A stretch of DNA of 64,000 nucleotides from Chlamydiales bacterium (GTDB taxonomy: Bacteria > Chlamydiota > Chlamydiia > Chlamydiales > JARBTQ01), in the NCBI GenBank assembly GCA_029240075.1, contig JARBTQ010000004.1:1-64000 (forward strand), read 5' to 3'. How positions within the stretch are numbered: the first letter of the stretch is position 1; each line of letters opens with the position of its first letter. Below the pieces are notes generated by a model that was not told the DNA's origin, made no database searches, and was given only the letters and a program-made list of their open reading frames with translations. This document shows positions 52,884 to 62,477 of the stretch, one piece after another. The translations under genes and the position numbers were made by a program.

Positions 52884-53336
52884 TTATTTAGTAAGCTTGA
52901 AAAGTTCATTTCCCCCTTCGAACACATTAACACTTGCTTTTGCTATACATTTATCCCTAATATTTATACAGCATTCAAAGGAGGCCATATGGTCGATCAT
53001 ACATTTAAACTCTGCAAAAATGTGTAACTCATCACCCAATTGAAAATAAGGCTCTTCGAGAATCAGTTTACGGGTACCTAATAAAAAGCCTATCTTAACG
53101 CTTTGATTTGTTCTTCGAGCTGATAATCCATGCCACACACCAATTGTTTGAGCCATGTATTCCAATCCAACATAAGAAGGAACCTGTCCATTTTCATAAA
53201 ATACAGAATCTTTTCGAATAGTAACAGTTGTATGTACAAAGTCTTCTCGGTATTCAATCAATTTATCAACTAAAACCATAGGAGGAGCATGCGGGAGAAG
53301 ATCTGAAACTCTATTATGTATCGGGTTGGAATTCAT
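52884..53336 (-). CDS. apeP: 3-hydroxyacyl-ACP dehydratase, FabA/FabZ-like hot-dog fold (ApeP type)
   Basis: This 150-residue protein has the dehydratase active site: histidine in LLPHAPPMVLVDKLIEY and glutamate in YVGLEYMAQTIGVWHG, which forms the hot-dog central helix. It would remove water from the 3-hydroxyacyl intermediate to give each conjugated double bond. Size and family fit ApeP. It lies 9 bases downstream of the ketosynthase apeO. Confidence 0.85.
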   Translation of the reverse strand: MNSNPIHNRVSDLLPHAPPMVLVDKLIEYREDFVHTTVTIRKDSVFYENGQVPSYVGLEYMAQTIGVWHGLSARRTNQSVKIGFLLGTRKLILEEPYFQLGDELHIFAEFKCMIDHMASFECCINIRDKCIAKASVNVFEGGNELFKLTK

Positions 53337-53345
53337 AAAATTTTA

Positions 53346-54563
53346 TTACAAGCTTACGGTTTTACTTAAAATCAGGCTTACATTGCTGCCACCAAACGCA
53401 AATGAGTTACTCATCATATGAATACACCCATTAATGTGTGAAGCTTTTTCGTTATTTTCTATTAATTTAATGCAGGGGACTTGAGGATCAAAAACGTGAT
53501 CCCAGATATGATTCGGTAGAGATGTATATCCAAATTGTTCTTGTTGTAGACAAAGCCATAGGAAGGCAGCTTCAATAGCACCAGCAGCTCCTAATGTATG
53601 ACCTGTAATTCCTTTAGTAGAACTACAAGGAATTTGTGGTCCGAATATTCTATCAATGCAAATGCTCTCCATAGAATCATTTAGATAGCTACCTGTACCA
53701 TGAAGATTAATATAAGCAATCTCCTCGACAGATAATTTTGCCATTTGGAGTGCTTGACGTATAGCGTCTTCAGCGCCACGTCCATTTGGTTCTGGAGCAC
53801 TAATATGACAGGCATCGGAAGATTCACCATATCCTTTAAGTATGATGGATGAAGAATTAGAAAGTTTTTCTCGAGTCATTAGAAATACTGCAGAGCCCTC
53901 TCCTAAGGTAATGCCTCTACGATTTTTACTAAAGGGATTACAGATGGTTTCAGATAGCAATTCTAAGCTATCAAAGCCGTTGCGTATAAGGTCACACATT
54001 GTATCAGCTCCACCAGTAACAACAGCATCACAAATTCCAGCTTCAAGTAAACGAGAAGCTGCACACAAAGCTTTTGCTCCAGAGGAACATGCTGTGGAAA
54101 TCGTGTATGCAGGACCCTGTAAACCAAAATAATGGCTAGCAAAAAGTGAGGGGTTAGCAATCTCTTGCTGGGAATAAGAGTAACCATTAGGCCAATATCC
54201 TGCTTTTATTCGATGCAGATAAGCTGATTCCCCTTCAGCCATTCCAGATGAACTAGTTCCTAGTACAACTCCGATACGATTAGCTCCAAAAAGATCTTTA
54301 GCAGTTGATACACTTTCTGCAATCTCATCAAGAGTTATGCGTAATAATCGGTTATTTTTTGAATTAAGTTCACAAAAACTTGTAGGAAGTTCAGGTAAGT
54401 CAAATGGTAGGGTGATTTCGGGTACTATTCTACCTGAAATTAATGTATGAGTTTTATAATTCGGTACGAAAGGCTTAGCTTTGAAAAGGGAGTGCACTAC
54501 ATGCCCTTTGGATTTTCCCAAAGAGCATGCTATACCCATATCATTAAGGTAAAAATTGGTCAT
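53346..54563 (-). CDS. apeO: aryl polyene cluster 3-oxoacyl-ACP synthase (ApeO type)
   Basis: This 405-residue ketosynthase has cysteine in ISTACSSGAKALCAASRLL and histidines in NLHGTGSYLNDSME and STKGITGHTLGAAGAIEA, so the triad is complete. It differs clearly from apeR and from fabF of this window and is probably the main elongating enzyme. It overlaps the DUF3261 lipoprotein gene by 4 bases (ATGA), showing translational coupling. Confidence 0.86.
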   Translation of the reverse strand: MTNFYLNDMGIACSLGKSKGHVVHSLFKAKPFVPNYKTHTLISGRIVPEITLPFDLPELPTSFCELNSKNNRLLRITLDEIAESVSTAKDLFGANRIGVVLGTSSSGMAEGESAYLHRIKAGYWPNGYSYSQQEIANPSLFASHYFGLQGPAYTISTACSSGAKALCAASRLLEAGICDAVVTGGADTMCDLIRNGFDSLELLSETICNPFSKNRRGITLGEGSAVFLMTREKLSNSSSIILKGYGESSDACHISAPEPNGRGAEDAIRQALQMAKLSVEEIAYINLHGTGSYLNDSMESICIDRIFGPQIPCSSTKGITGHTLGAAGAIEAAFLWLCLQQEQFGYTSLPNHIWDHVFDPQVPCIKLIENNEKASHINGCIHMMSNSFAFGGSNVSLILSKTVSL

Positions 54564-55180
54564 GAAGCAAACTCCGTCTGCACAACCAATGTATATCTAT
54601 GTTCAGGATTTTCAATAATAAGCTTTTGCCATAAACTTCCTATTCTTTCAGAAGCTGTAATCTTGCGTACAAGCTTATTCTCTTGGTTACGAATTAAACG
54701 AATTACTTTATCCCCCTCTGTAATTTCTTCAACGGTTCCCCCTTTTAAACTCTTTTGAAGTTGTTGAATAGGTAGGTTAGATGCAAAAAAATCTGCTAAG
54801 ATATACTCAGGCTTTAAATTTGAGGAAAGGTGAGGAGATGAATTCCAAGTAAACTTTTGAGGAGATAGATTTATCTGGTACATTTTTCCTTGAATCTCAT
54901 TAAATGCAACTGTGTTCAGTTGTTCTGGTTGTATATCGAGATGAAGCGATAAAGTAGATTTGTGATGATTCCTTTCAACTGTAAGCTTTTGTAGATATTT
55001 TCCAGGGCTTTGTAGAGGCCAGACTTCAGGTAGATCTATATAGATATTTTTAGAAATAGGAGCTCTAAAGGTATCTTCTTCCTTAATCTCTTGCGATAAA
55101 GACTCATTTTTATTTGTTATAGAAGAGCAGCCGAGTAATCCTAACATGATGATCGGTAGATAAAATAAATGTTTTGGCAT
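54560..55180 (-). CDS. apeN: DUF3261 lipoprotein of the aryl polyene cluster (ApeN type)
   Basis: This 206-residue lipoprotein has the signal peptide YLPIIMLGLLGCSS with the lipobox LLGC. The remaining beta-rich protein matches the DUF3261 family seen in aryl polyene clusters between the MMPL exporter and the ketosynthase, the position it has here. It probably anchors in the inner leaflet of the outer membrane and helps deliver the pigment-lipid. AGGAG lies 9 bases before the ATG. The 195-base gap to apeM upstream is the largest inside this operon. Confidence 0.78.
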   Translation of the reverse strand: MPKHLFYLPIIMLGLLGCSSITNKNESLSQEIKEEDTFRAPISKNIYIDLPEVWPLQSPGKYLQKLTVERNHHKSTLSLHLDIQPEQLNTVAFNEIQGKMYQINLSPQKFTWNSSPHLSSNLKPEYILADFFASNLPIQQLQKSLKGGTVEEITEGDKVIRLIRNQENKLVRKITASERIGSLWQKLIIENPEHRYTLVVQTEFAS

Positions 55181-55375
55181 AGTATAAAACTCCTAACAAT
55201 AAGAAATGAATTTAATTAACACAATAAAAGTATTGATGCCTAGTAATCTATGCATATAGCCTAAATACTATAGAAAGTTATCAAAACCTTGTAAATTTTG
55301 CGTTTATAGAAAAATTGTAACATATCTTTAGTATAAAGTAACATAGTATTGCAAATTGGACTTTTGGAGAAAAAA

Positions 55376-57733
55376 TTAGTGCATTTTTTTACCTAAAAAC
55401 AAAGTAGAATTTAGGAAGCATAAGGCAATACCAATAGAAACATATAATCCGAAATCATGTGTTGCCTTGGTTTGCGTAAAAGCTAAGCAGCCAAACGATA
55501 AAATTGTAGTTATAGCGCATACCATATTCCCCAAAATTACCCAATCAAGCTCTTTTGCTGAATTATCTTCCGCTTTGCGCCAATATAGGAATAAAGCATA
55601 ATCAATTCCTATACATAAAACCAATAAAGTTCCTACAGTATGAAATAGAGTAAAAGGGATGTGTAATAGCCCAATGCAACCTATTGTAGCTAAAATAGAG
55701 AGTATAACAGGTGTAATGATCCTTATTGTGGGTATGAATCCCTTTATGAGCGATAGTATAACAATAATACTTGTAAGGACCATTATTCCTAGAGCACTAG
55801 CTATGTGTCGGTAAAAGCGAAAAAGTTTCTCATACTCTGAAACAGGGTTGATCAAGGGGTGGTTAAAAGTATTTAGGTCTAAATCAGTCGAGTTTATAAT
55901 AGAAACCAATCCTATACAATCTCGGGATGATTTATAGTCAATAAGCTCTTTCCATCCTTCTGGTAAAGCTTTTATCCATTCTGAATTTAGCGCTAGAGGA
56001 GGGTTTACTAAGCCAAAGTTATCTAAGGGTTCTGACGGATTAATATTGAAAGCTTGTGCATATGGCTTCCAGTGTGTTGCATATAAATTTCTTTCTATTA
56101 GTTCTTTATTTTCATTTTGTCTTTTTTGCGAAGGAACTAATTGGGAAAGTGCCTTAAATTTTAGGGAAGGAATATTTTCCTGGGCTTTTAAAAGAAAATC
56201 TATAATTAATTCCTCTTTTTGGAGTAGCTCTTCAACACTATGGGCTTTAATAACAGCAAACTGTGAAGGCTGATTGAAAGAGGTCAAAACTTTTATCGTA
56301 TCTTCTTCCTGCTTTAATACTTTATTTAATGTTTGAAAGCTTCGAATATCATCATCAAATGTAAGCGAAAAAGCTCCAATTGCAAATATAGATAAGCATA
56401 GTATAGAAATTGCTAATCGGATTACTTTGGATTGTCCCTTACAAGTTATTAAGGTAAGTAATTGATTGATTCTATAGAAAAGGTTAATAGGGGTATGTGC
56501 TGTAAGCTTTGCCAAATAAGGTCCCCACAATGCTAAGCTAACAAAAGCACTCAAAATTCCTGCAGATCCTATAACTGCTAATTGCTGTACACCAGGAAAT
56601 GGTATAAAACATAAGATAGCATAGCCCAGAGCAGATGAAAGTACCCCCAATAATATTGCGGGAATAAGTTGCTCTAAGATTGCCAAACGATTATCGGTAA
56701 TAGAAATTTGCCCTTTGGTTTTATAGATAACGCAAAAGTAATGAACGACATAATCTATTGTAATTCCTATCAGACTGCATCCAAAAAGGAGTGCTATAAG
56801 GTGAATTGAGCCAAAAATGCTTAAACACGCAAATATACCTGATGATGTTCCTGCTATAATAACTGTGATAGCTAGGAATAAAGGATTTAAAGAGCGGAAG
56901 AAGAAGATTACTAAAGCTATAATTGCAAGGCTGGATATTGTTCCTGTATTCGATATTTCTGATTTAGCTTGTTTAAACCCTTCAATTGCATAGAATACAG
57001 CACCTGCTTTTAAAACTCTGATCTCATCATTTTTTTTAAGAGAATTTAAGTAAGGTACTAGTGTTAGAGAGATCTTTTCTTGCAAAGAAATTGAAAAAGC
57101 AGAATCTCTTAATTGAGCATGAAAAAGATACCAAGTTACCCCATCCTGAATCAAATAAGTATCTTGATTTTTGTCTTGTAGTAGATTTGATAGGGGAATA
57201 AGGGATTGCACATATTGTGGAAAAAGAAAAAAAGGATCTTCTTTTAAATTAGCGGTCCCCAGAGTGGAGAAGGGGAGTGTACTCTGTAAAAAGGCTTTTT
57301 TAGCAAGAGTAGCGCCATGCCCTTTTAGCAAAAGCATCCGGTTTTTATCATCTAGTAGTCCGGTACGATAAGGATAGAGTCGTTTAAAAAAATTGTGGTA
57401 CTGTATCTGAAATTGCTTGGAATTTTGCTCTTGAATAGGAAGCTTTTGCTCATTGATATATAGCCTTAGGTTTTGTAGACTATCGTGAGCTTTTTCAGGG
57501 TCCTTATGACCTAATAATATGATAAGACGTTCTGTTAGCTGCGATTTTTCTATAAAATTTTGAGTCTGCTTGAGGCTTTCATTCTGTTCACTCTGAGGAA
57601 GCAATGCTAAAATATCAACTTGGATATTTCTTTCCAAAATTAAAGAGTAAAAATTGAAAAGAGAGATCGCAATTATGACTAGGGACCATAATATTGCAAG
57701 GTGGGGGTGAATTCTCTTTATTGTCGATAACAT
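55376..57733 (-). CDS. apeM: MMPL/RND-type lipid exporter of the aryl polyene cluster (ApeM type)
   Basis: This 785-residue inner-membrane protein has two repeats, each with one transmembrane segment, a large periplasmic loop and five further transmembrane segments, as in MMPL/HAE3 exporters. The motif GCSLIGITIDYVVHYFCVIY in the first half and LLVLCIGIDYALFLYWRKAE in the second ('GxxxDY') are the proton-relay regions. It would export the aryl polyene lipid from the inner membrane. The start ATG at 57733 is 64 bases behind the LolA-like gene. Confidence 0.88.
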   Translation of the reverse strand: MLSTIKRIHPHLAILWSLVIIAISLFNFYSLILERNIQVDILALLPQSEQNESLKQTQNFIEKSQLTERLIILLGHKDPEKAHDSLQNLRLYINEQKLPIQEQNSKQFQIQYHNFFKRLYPYRTGLLDDKNRMLLLKGHGATLAKKAFLQSTLPFSTLGTANLKEDPFFLFPQYVQSLIPLSNLLQDKNQDTYLIQDGVTWYLFHAQLRDSAFSISLQEKISLTLVPYLNSLKKNDEIRVLKAGAVFYAIEGFKQAKSEISNTGTISSLAIIALVIFFFRSLNPLFLAITVIIAGTSSGIFACLSIFGSIHLIALLFGCSLIGITIDYVVHYFCVIYKTKGQISITDNRLAILEQLIPAILLGVLSSALGYAILCFIPFPGVQQLAVIGSAGILSAFVSLALWGPYLAKLTAHTPINLFYRINQLLTLITCKGQSKVIRLAISILCLSIFAIGAFSLTFDDDIRSFQTLNKVLKQEEDTIKVLTSFNQPSQFAVIKAHSVEELLQKEELIIDFLLKAQENIPSLKFKALSQLVPSQKRQNENKELIERNLYATHWKPYAQAFNINPSEPLDNFGLVNPPLALNSEWIKALPEGWKELIDYKSSRDCIGLVSIINSTDLDLNTFNHPLINPVSEYEKLFRFYRHIASALGIMVLTSIIVILSLIKGFIPTIRIITPVILSILATIGCIGLLHIPFTLFHTVGTLLVLCIGIDYALFLYWRKAEDNSAKELDWVILGNMVCAITTILSFGCLAFTQTKATHDFGLYVSIGIALCFLNSTLFLGKKMH

Positions 57734-57797
57734 GATAAGCCTCTAATTATCATATGCTCTTTTAGAATACTTTTACTCTAAACTTAATTTCTAAAGC

Positions 57798-58409
57798 TTA
57801 TTCAAAGAGAGCTTTTTGAATAGGTTTTAAAGCCTGTTGAATAGCTTGTTCATCAAATAAAATAGGGTCAGAAAATATGATTTCATCGCTATCTTGTTCT
57901 GAGCGAATAAGCCTTAATTTTGAAACATAGTTGCTCCCTTCTATATCAATTGCATATAGAAAATTTTTCAAAGTTTGATTTTGTGTAATTAATCTATATT
58001 TCCACTCACTCTGTTCTGCGGGTAGGTTAATGATTTGAAAAAGGTCCAACCCTGAAAAGTCGCCAGCTAATATTTTAAATAAAAGTGTAAAGATAGGTCC
58101 TTGTTGAGCAACTCTTTCTGAGCTAATTAAAGGTGTTTTTTGATCATTTTCAATATCAAATATTCCTGTTGGTGTAATCAATATAGAGCAAGGAAAAGGG
58201 GTCTTAACTTCCCAAATTAAACCTTTCCCTTCCCATAAGAGAACGGTGCCTTCCGATATAAGGGGCTTAGGAATACCGCTAATACTCTTTTTTTGTATAA
58301 AATCGAGCTGGAGAAGTTGGCCTGTTTTTAACGTTTGAAAATGTTCTAAGGAGTGAGCGTCCAGATAAATGCAGTAGCTAAGAAAAAAGAGGACTAAAAA
58401 TTTTTTCAT
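57798..58409 (-). CDS. apeL: LolA-like outer-membrane lipoprotein carrier (ApeL type)
   Basis: This 203-residue protein has a signal peptide (KKFLVLFFLSYCIYLDAHS). The LolA-like beta sheet follows (LLQLDFIQKKSISGIPKPL, GLIWEVKTPFPCSILITPTG, YVSKLRLIRSEQD). It would carry the hydrophobic product or its lipoprotein through the periplasm. It overlaps the thioesterase gene by 4 bases. Confidence 0.85.
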   Translation of the reverse strand: MKKFLVLFFLSYCIYLDAHSLEHFQTLKTGQLLQLDFIQKKSISGIPKPLISEGTVLLWEGKGLIWEVKTPFPCSILITPTGIFDIENDQKTPLISSERVAQQGPIFTLLFKILAGDFSGLDLFQIINLPAEQSEWKYRLITQNQTLKNFLYAIDIEGSNYVSKLRLIRSEQDSDEIIFSDPILFDEQAIQQALKPIQKALFE

Positions 58410-58825
58410 TGTAACAATCCTAAAATTTTTTGTTTTAAAGCTAAGGGGATCTCAAATTCTAAGTGCTTGTTATCTTCTCTCACCGCAACTTGAGTGGATT
58501 CGGCCTTAGTTAACAGCTCTCCTGTAGCCTCATCAAATATTTTAAATTTTATTTTAAGACGGTGTTCATATTCAATAAGGCTTGCCTCAACAATGATATT
58601 TTGGTGCAAGTATAAAGGGCGTATATATTTAATTTGAAAATCAACTATTGGTAGAGTATACCCTGCTAGACGCATTTGTTCATAATTATATTCGAGGCGG
58701 TCTAACATGTCACTTCTCGCCTGTTCAAAAAAACGAATATAATTCCCATGCCAGACAACATTCATACTATCCACATCGTAAAAATGAATTTTGATAGGGC
58801 AGTGTACAGTTAGATAGGATTTCAT
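58406..58825 (-). CDS. apeK: 4-hydroxybenzoyl-CoA thioesterase-like hot-dog protein (ApeK type)
   Basis: This 139-residue acyl-CoA thioesterase has the family motif HFYDVDSMNVVWHGNYIRFFE. The aspartate in DVDSMNVV is the expected catalytic residue. It would release or edit aryl-acyl thioesters. Overlaps of 4 bases on both sides join it to the ammonia lyase and LolA-like genes. Confidence 0.87.
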   Translation of the reverse strand: MKSYLTVHCPIKIHFYDVDSMNVVWHGNYIRFFEQARSDMLDRLEYNYEQMRLAGYTLPIVDFQIKYIRPLYLHQNIIVEASLIEYEHRLKIKFKIFDEATGELLTKAESTQVAVREDNKHLEFEIPLALKQKILGLLQ

Positions 58826-60381
58826 GGGCTTCTCTTGTAAAGTTTAATGGTTCGACTTTGGATTAAGGAAACTAACCTTTTTAAAGTTATATCAAGGGGG
58901 TGATCTTCTTGAATATAGGGGATTTCGTTTTTGATTAGATTTATATAAGATTTCAAATCATCTGGATAATGAGTATCTGATATATTTCCTTGTTGCTCTC
59001 GAATCCTAAGTGCTTGCAATGTCGCAATCATATGGGCTGCACAAACTTGTTCCGTAAGTTCTAGAACCCGTAGGCTATCACGAGCAGCTATGGTTCCCAT
59101 ACTAACTTTATCTTGATTGTGGCTTTCCGTGGAACGGGAAAAGATACTTGCTGGAAGTGCACCTTTCAAGGCTTCAGCTGTCCAAGCAGAGGTCGCTATT
59201 TGAATTGCTTTTAAACCATGGTTAATATGAGCCCGATTACCTTGAGCTCCTGATAGATTGGGGGGAAGTCCATGATTCATTTTGGGATCAACAAGTGAAG
59301 CCATTTGTCGATCTAATAAATCTGCAACATTTGCTACTAGATTCTTAAGACTATCCATAGCAAATGCGATATGCCCCCCATAGAAGTTACCTCCAGATAA
59401 AATACGAACATCATCTTTTTCACTAAAAATGTCGATTAATGGATTATCAGAAGCAGAGTTAATCTCGATCTCAATCATGTTTTTAAAGCATGGCAACATA
59501 TCGGCTAGTACTCCAATTATATGTGGAGCACAGCGAGTAGAATAGCGATCTTGTAAGCGATGGATAGGGAAGTTTTTTGGAGCATAACTAAGATCCGAAC
59601 GGATTAAACTAGCAACATGACTTTGTCCTGGGTGTGGCTTAGCCATAAATAATACTTCATCAAAATGTATAGGGTTCCCTTCTAAAGCTAGACAGGTCAT
59701 TGAGGTTAAGCGAGAAGCTAATTCTACTAGATATTCTGCGCGAGAGTAAGCTTCACAAGATAGAGCAGTCATAACAGCTGTACCGTTCATGATAGCTAAA
59801 GCTTCTTTTGGCTGTAGTTTATAAGGTTTGATGTCGTTCTGTTGAAACGCCTCTGCGGCTGAAATAATTTGTCCCTGTTTCCAAACATGTCGTTCACCAG
59901 ATAAAACTGCTGCCACATAAGATAGGGGAGTGAGATCACCACTTGCTCCTACAGAGCCTTCGCTAGGAATTACAGGCAAGATATCTTTCTCTAATAAAGT
60001 TTCTAACATTCCCAAAAGTGCGTAGCTAACACCTGAATACCCCTGGCATAGGGTGGCTAGACGGATTGCTAGGGTCGCTCTTGTTTGAGGTTCAGTTAAA
60101 TAATTGCCTAAACCGCAGCCATGAAAACGCATAAGATGGTCAGGGAGTTCGTAAACTAATTCCATAGGGATAGGGCGAGTGCAGTCGTTTCCATAACCAG
60201 TAGTAACACCATAAATATACCCTTCGTGATGCAATTTCTTTTTTAGAACATCGGCTCCTTTATTAATAAGATTGCGAAACTCACTGGATTGTTTAAGGTG
60301 GAGTCGGCTTTCTTTTTTTGAGATAGCATCTATTTGAGAGATTGAGAGCTTAAAATGGTTATCTATAACAAGTATCTGCAT
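58822..60381 (-). CDS. aromatic amino acid ammonia lyase (histidine/tyrosine ammonia lyase family)
   Basis: This 519-residue lyase carries the MIO-forming Ala-Ser-Gly in GSVGASGDLTPLSYVAAVLS and the Tyr region VTTGYGNDCTRPIPMEL. NGTAVMTALSCEAYSRAEY and STRCAPHIIGVLADM are also typical. The residues that align with the selectivity pair (S-H in histidine ammonia lyases, H-L in tyrosine lyases) read as F-H in LMRFHGCGLG, so histidine is not the likely substrate. Its place inside the cluster suggests that it makes cinnamate or coumarate as an aromatic starter; ammonia lyases occur in many aryl polyene and flexirubin loci. Overlaps the thioesterase gene by 4 bases. The substrate is inferred and not proven. 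Confidence 0.85.
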   Translation of the reverse strand: MQILVIDNHFKLSISQIDAISKKESRLHLKQSSEFRNLINKGADVLKKKLHHEGYIYGVTTGYGNDCTRPIPMELVYELPDHLMRFHGCGLGNYLTEPQTRATLAIRLATLCQGYSGVSYALLGMLETLLEKDILPVIPSEGSVGASGDLTPLSYVAAVLSGERHVWKQGQIISAAEAFQQNDIKPYKLQPKEALAIMNGTAVMTALSCEAYSRAEYLVELASRLTSMTCLALEGNPIHFDEVLFMAKPHPGQSHVASLIRSDLSYAPKNFPIHRLQDRYSTRCAPHIIGVLADMLPCFKNMIEIEINSASDNPLIDIFSEKDDVRILSGGNFYGGHIAFAMDSLKNLVANVADLLDRQMASLVDPKMNHGLPPNLSGAQGNRAHINHGLKAIQIATSAWTAEALKGALPASIFSRSTESHNQDKVSMGTIAARDSLRVLELTEQVCAAHMIATLQALRIREQQGNISDTHYPDDLKSYINLIKNEIPYIQEDHPLDITLKRLVSLIQSRTIKLYKRSP

Positions 60382-60409
60382 AATTATTTAATAGGGGGTT
60401 ATCTTTAGA

Positions 60410-62095
60410 TTATATTTTTTTCCAAAAATCAAAAAAATTAAACCATTGGTAAGGGTACTTTAAGGCAAATTTTTCTAAATATTCTGCATACATTTTAACA
60501 TAGTTATTCAGGCTTACTTGTTTAGTTTTTCTATCTAAACTAACCAGAAAAGAGAACTGTTCAACAAAAATTTTGAATTGGTTCTGTTCATATACAGCTA
60601 ATGCGGTATAAACAGGGCATTCAAGGAGAGATGCTACTATATAGGGACCCTGCGCAAAGGGTGCTAATTGTCCTAAAAATGGGGCATAACTTACATGTTT
60701 GTGACCAATAACTGGAAATCGATCGGCAGCTATAACAACCCATTCTCTAGCCTCAATGCGATCTTTCAAATAGATAATAGTCTCGGAGCCTATTTCTGTA
60801 ACTTCAATTAAGTTTAATTTAAAATTTGGGTTAAAAGCATTTAATACTTGAGAGAAGTGTTTTGAGTTTTTTGTATGTAAAAGAACATGTAATCTATGTT
60901 GGTGGTCACTGTCTGCAATTGCACGGCAAAACTCAATATTCCCAATATGGCTGACTAATAAAATGCCCCCTTTGGGGCGATCCATCAATTGTTTTAATGC
61001 TTCAAAACTTTTTTCATTGATTAAGTCTTTATTAAAGTTACCGCTCCACGCTGCAATTTTATCTAACCCCATCTCGAAAAAGTGTAAAAAGTGGAGAAAT
61101 GAATGGTAATAATTAGGTTTTTTAGGTAGACCTCCTAACTTATAGACTCGATGTAAAAATATAAGTGAGGCTTTTCTCTGTTCCCCTCCTGTAATAAAAA
61201 AATAGAGTACAATAGGAGTTCCGATGAGTTTACAGATGCGACGTCCTAATAGTCTGTAGATAGTGGACAAAAAATAAATACCTGATATAGTACCCCTTTC
61301 TTCCAGTGAGGACCATGCAACAGAACTACCTTTTAAATCAAGCTGTTTATAATTAGGGCGATTTCTGAGTATGCTTGGCAGAGAGCATAGCATTCTAAAA
61401 AAGAGACGTGTATGCATTTTAGTAATTTGCCAATTATCGGCCCAAAGCTTAAAATTAGATAAATTCCCCTCTGGGTAGATCACTTTGACAGGATTCATAA
61501 CAATCGGGGTTCCTTTCCAAAAAAGACGTACCATAACTTCAGTATCAAAGTCCATACGCAAGCCTATAGAACTGTTTGTTATCGCAGCTATAGTTTGTTG
61601 TATAGGGTATATACGAAAGCCGCACATACTATCAGAGATTCGAAATGATAGGGTCTCTATCCAAACCCAAACATGGGTGACCCACCTTCCAATTTTACGC
61701 CCTATAGGAACTGTTTTATCGTAAACGGGTTCTCCGCTAATTAATGCTTGAGGATTACGTTTAGAAAGATCTAAAAAGCTTTCAACTTTCGAAAGAGAGT
61801 GTTGCCCGTCAGCATCTATTTGAAATGCATGAGTATAACCAAGCTCTGAAAGGTAAAATAATCCTGCTTTTACAGCTCCCCCTTTACCCATGTTCTCTTC
61901 CAAACGAAAAAGATGCAATTGAGGAAAGTCTCTACATATTTGATCAATTACTAGCCGTGTCTGTTGTTGGCTACCATCATCAACAATAAGGATATCCAAA
62001 CCGGATGTAAGCAAATATTCAATAATTGTGCGAAGTGACTGGTTATGATTGTAGGTAGGGATAAGGGCACAGATACGGTATGATAAATTAGTCAT
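60410..62095 (-). CDS. apeJ: fused glycosyltransferase-lysophospholipid acyltransferase (ApeJ type)
   Basis: The first ~230 residues are a family 2 glycosyltransferase: ALIPTYNHNQSLRTIIEYL, DILIVDDGS, and QIDADGQHSLSKVES with its DXD-type motif. The second half is a LPLAT-type acyltransferase: HIGNIEFCRAIAD (H-x4-E) and EWVVIAADRFPVIGHKHVSY. The fusion is a hallmark of aryl polyene clusters and would attach the polyene to a lipid carrier. I chose the ATG at 62095 with GGAAG 7 bases upstream, which overlaps the dehydratase gene by 8 bases. The upstream ATG at 62149 would add 18 residues. Confidence 0.88.
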   Translation of the reverse strand: MTNLSYRICALIPTYNHNQSLRTIIEYLLTSGLDILIVDDGSQQQTRLVIDQICRDFPQLHLFRLEENMGKGGAVKAGLFYLSELGYTHAFQIDADGQHSLSKVESFLDLSKRNPQALISGEPVYDKTVPIGRKIGRWVTHVWVWIETLSFRISDSMCGFRIYPIQQTIAAITNSSIGLRMDFDTEVMVRLFWKGTPIVMNPVKVIYPEGNLSNFKLWADNWQITKMHTRLFFRMLCSLPSILRNRPNYKQLDLKGSSVAWSSLEERGTISGIYFLSTIYRLLGRRICKLIGTPIVLYFFITGGEQRKASLIFLHRVYKLGGLPKKPNYYHSFLHFLHFFEMGLDKIAAWSGNFNKDLINEKSFEALKQLMDRPKGGILLVSHIGNIEFCRAIADSDHQHRLHVLLHTKNSKHFSQVLNAFNPNFKLNLIEVTEIGSETIIYLKDRIEAREWVVIAADRFPVIGHKHVSYAPFLGQLAPFAQGPYIVASLLECPVYTALAVYEQNQFKIFVEQFSFLVSLDRKTKQVSLNNYVKMYAEYLEKFALKYPYQWFNFFDFWKKI

Positions 62096-62462
62096 GAAAT
62101 CTTCCAGAAGGAATGTAAGTGAGGCGCCCCGATGAGAATGACATTTCATCAGAAGTAAACGTATAATACAGCATAAATTTCTCGATATGATGCTCTATGA
62201 GTAATGTGATAATCATGTCAGGAAGAATTGGATTAGTGAATTTAATTGCATTTCCCTCTTTAACTGCGGGTGTAATATTAAAAAATTCCTTAGCATAGTG
62301 TATTGCCCAATGAATTTGAACTACACCAGGCAAAATCGGGTGTTCTGGAAAATGACCATCTAAGAAAGCTAACTCTTGAGGAATATAACATTTGACCCTT
62401 GCTTTATTGCCAATCAATGTTTTTTCTAAGATAAATGGTAGTTGAATCGTGCTTAATCCCAT
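62088..62462 (-). CDS. apeI: hot-dog thioester dehydratase (ApeI type)
   Basis: This 124-residue protein has the FabZ-like motif FLDGHFPEHPILPGVVQIHW, with the catalytic histidine in GHFP and the helix that follows. It would remove water from polyene intermediates beside apeP. It lies 15 bases downstream of the ligase gene. Confidence 0.84.
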   Translation of the reverse strand: MGLSTIQLPFILEKTLIGNKARVKCYIPQELAFLDGHFPEHPILPGVVQIHWAIHYAKEFFNITPAVKEGNAIKFTNPILPDMIITLLIEHHIEKFMLYYTFTSDEMSFSSGRLTYIPSGRFHD

Positions 62463-62477
62463 AGTAAAGGAAGACCT

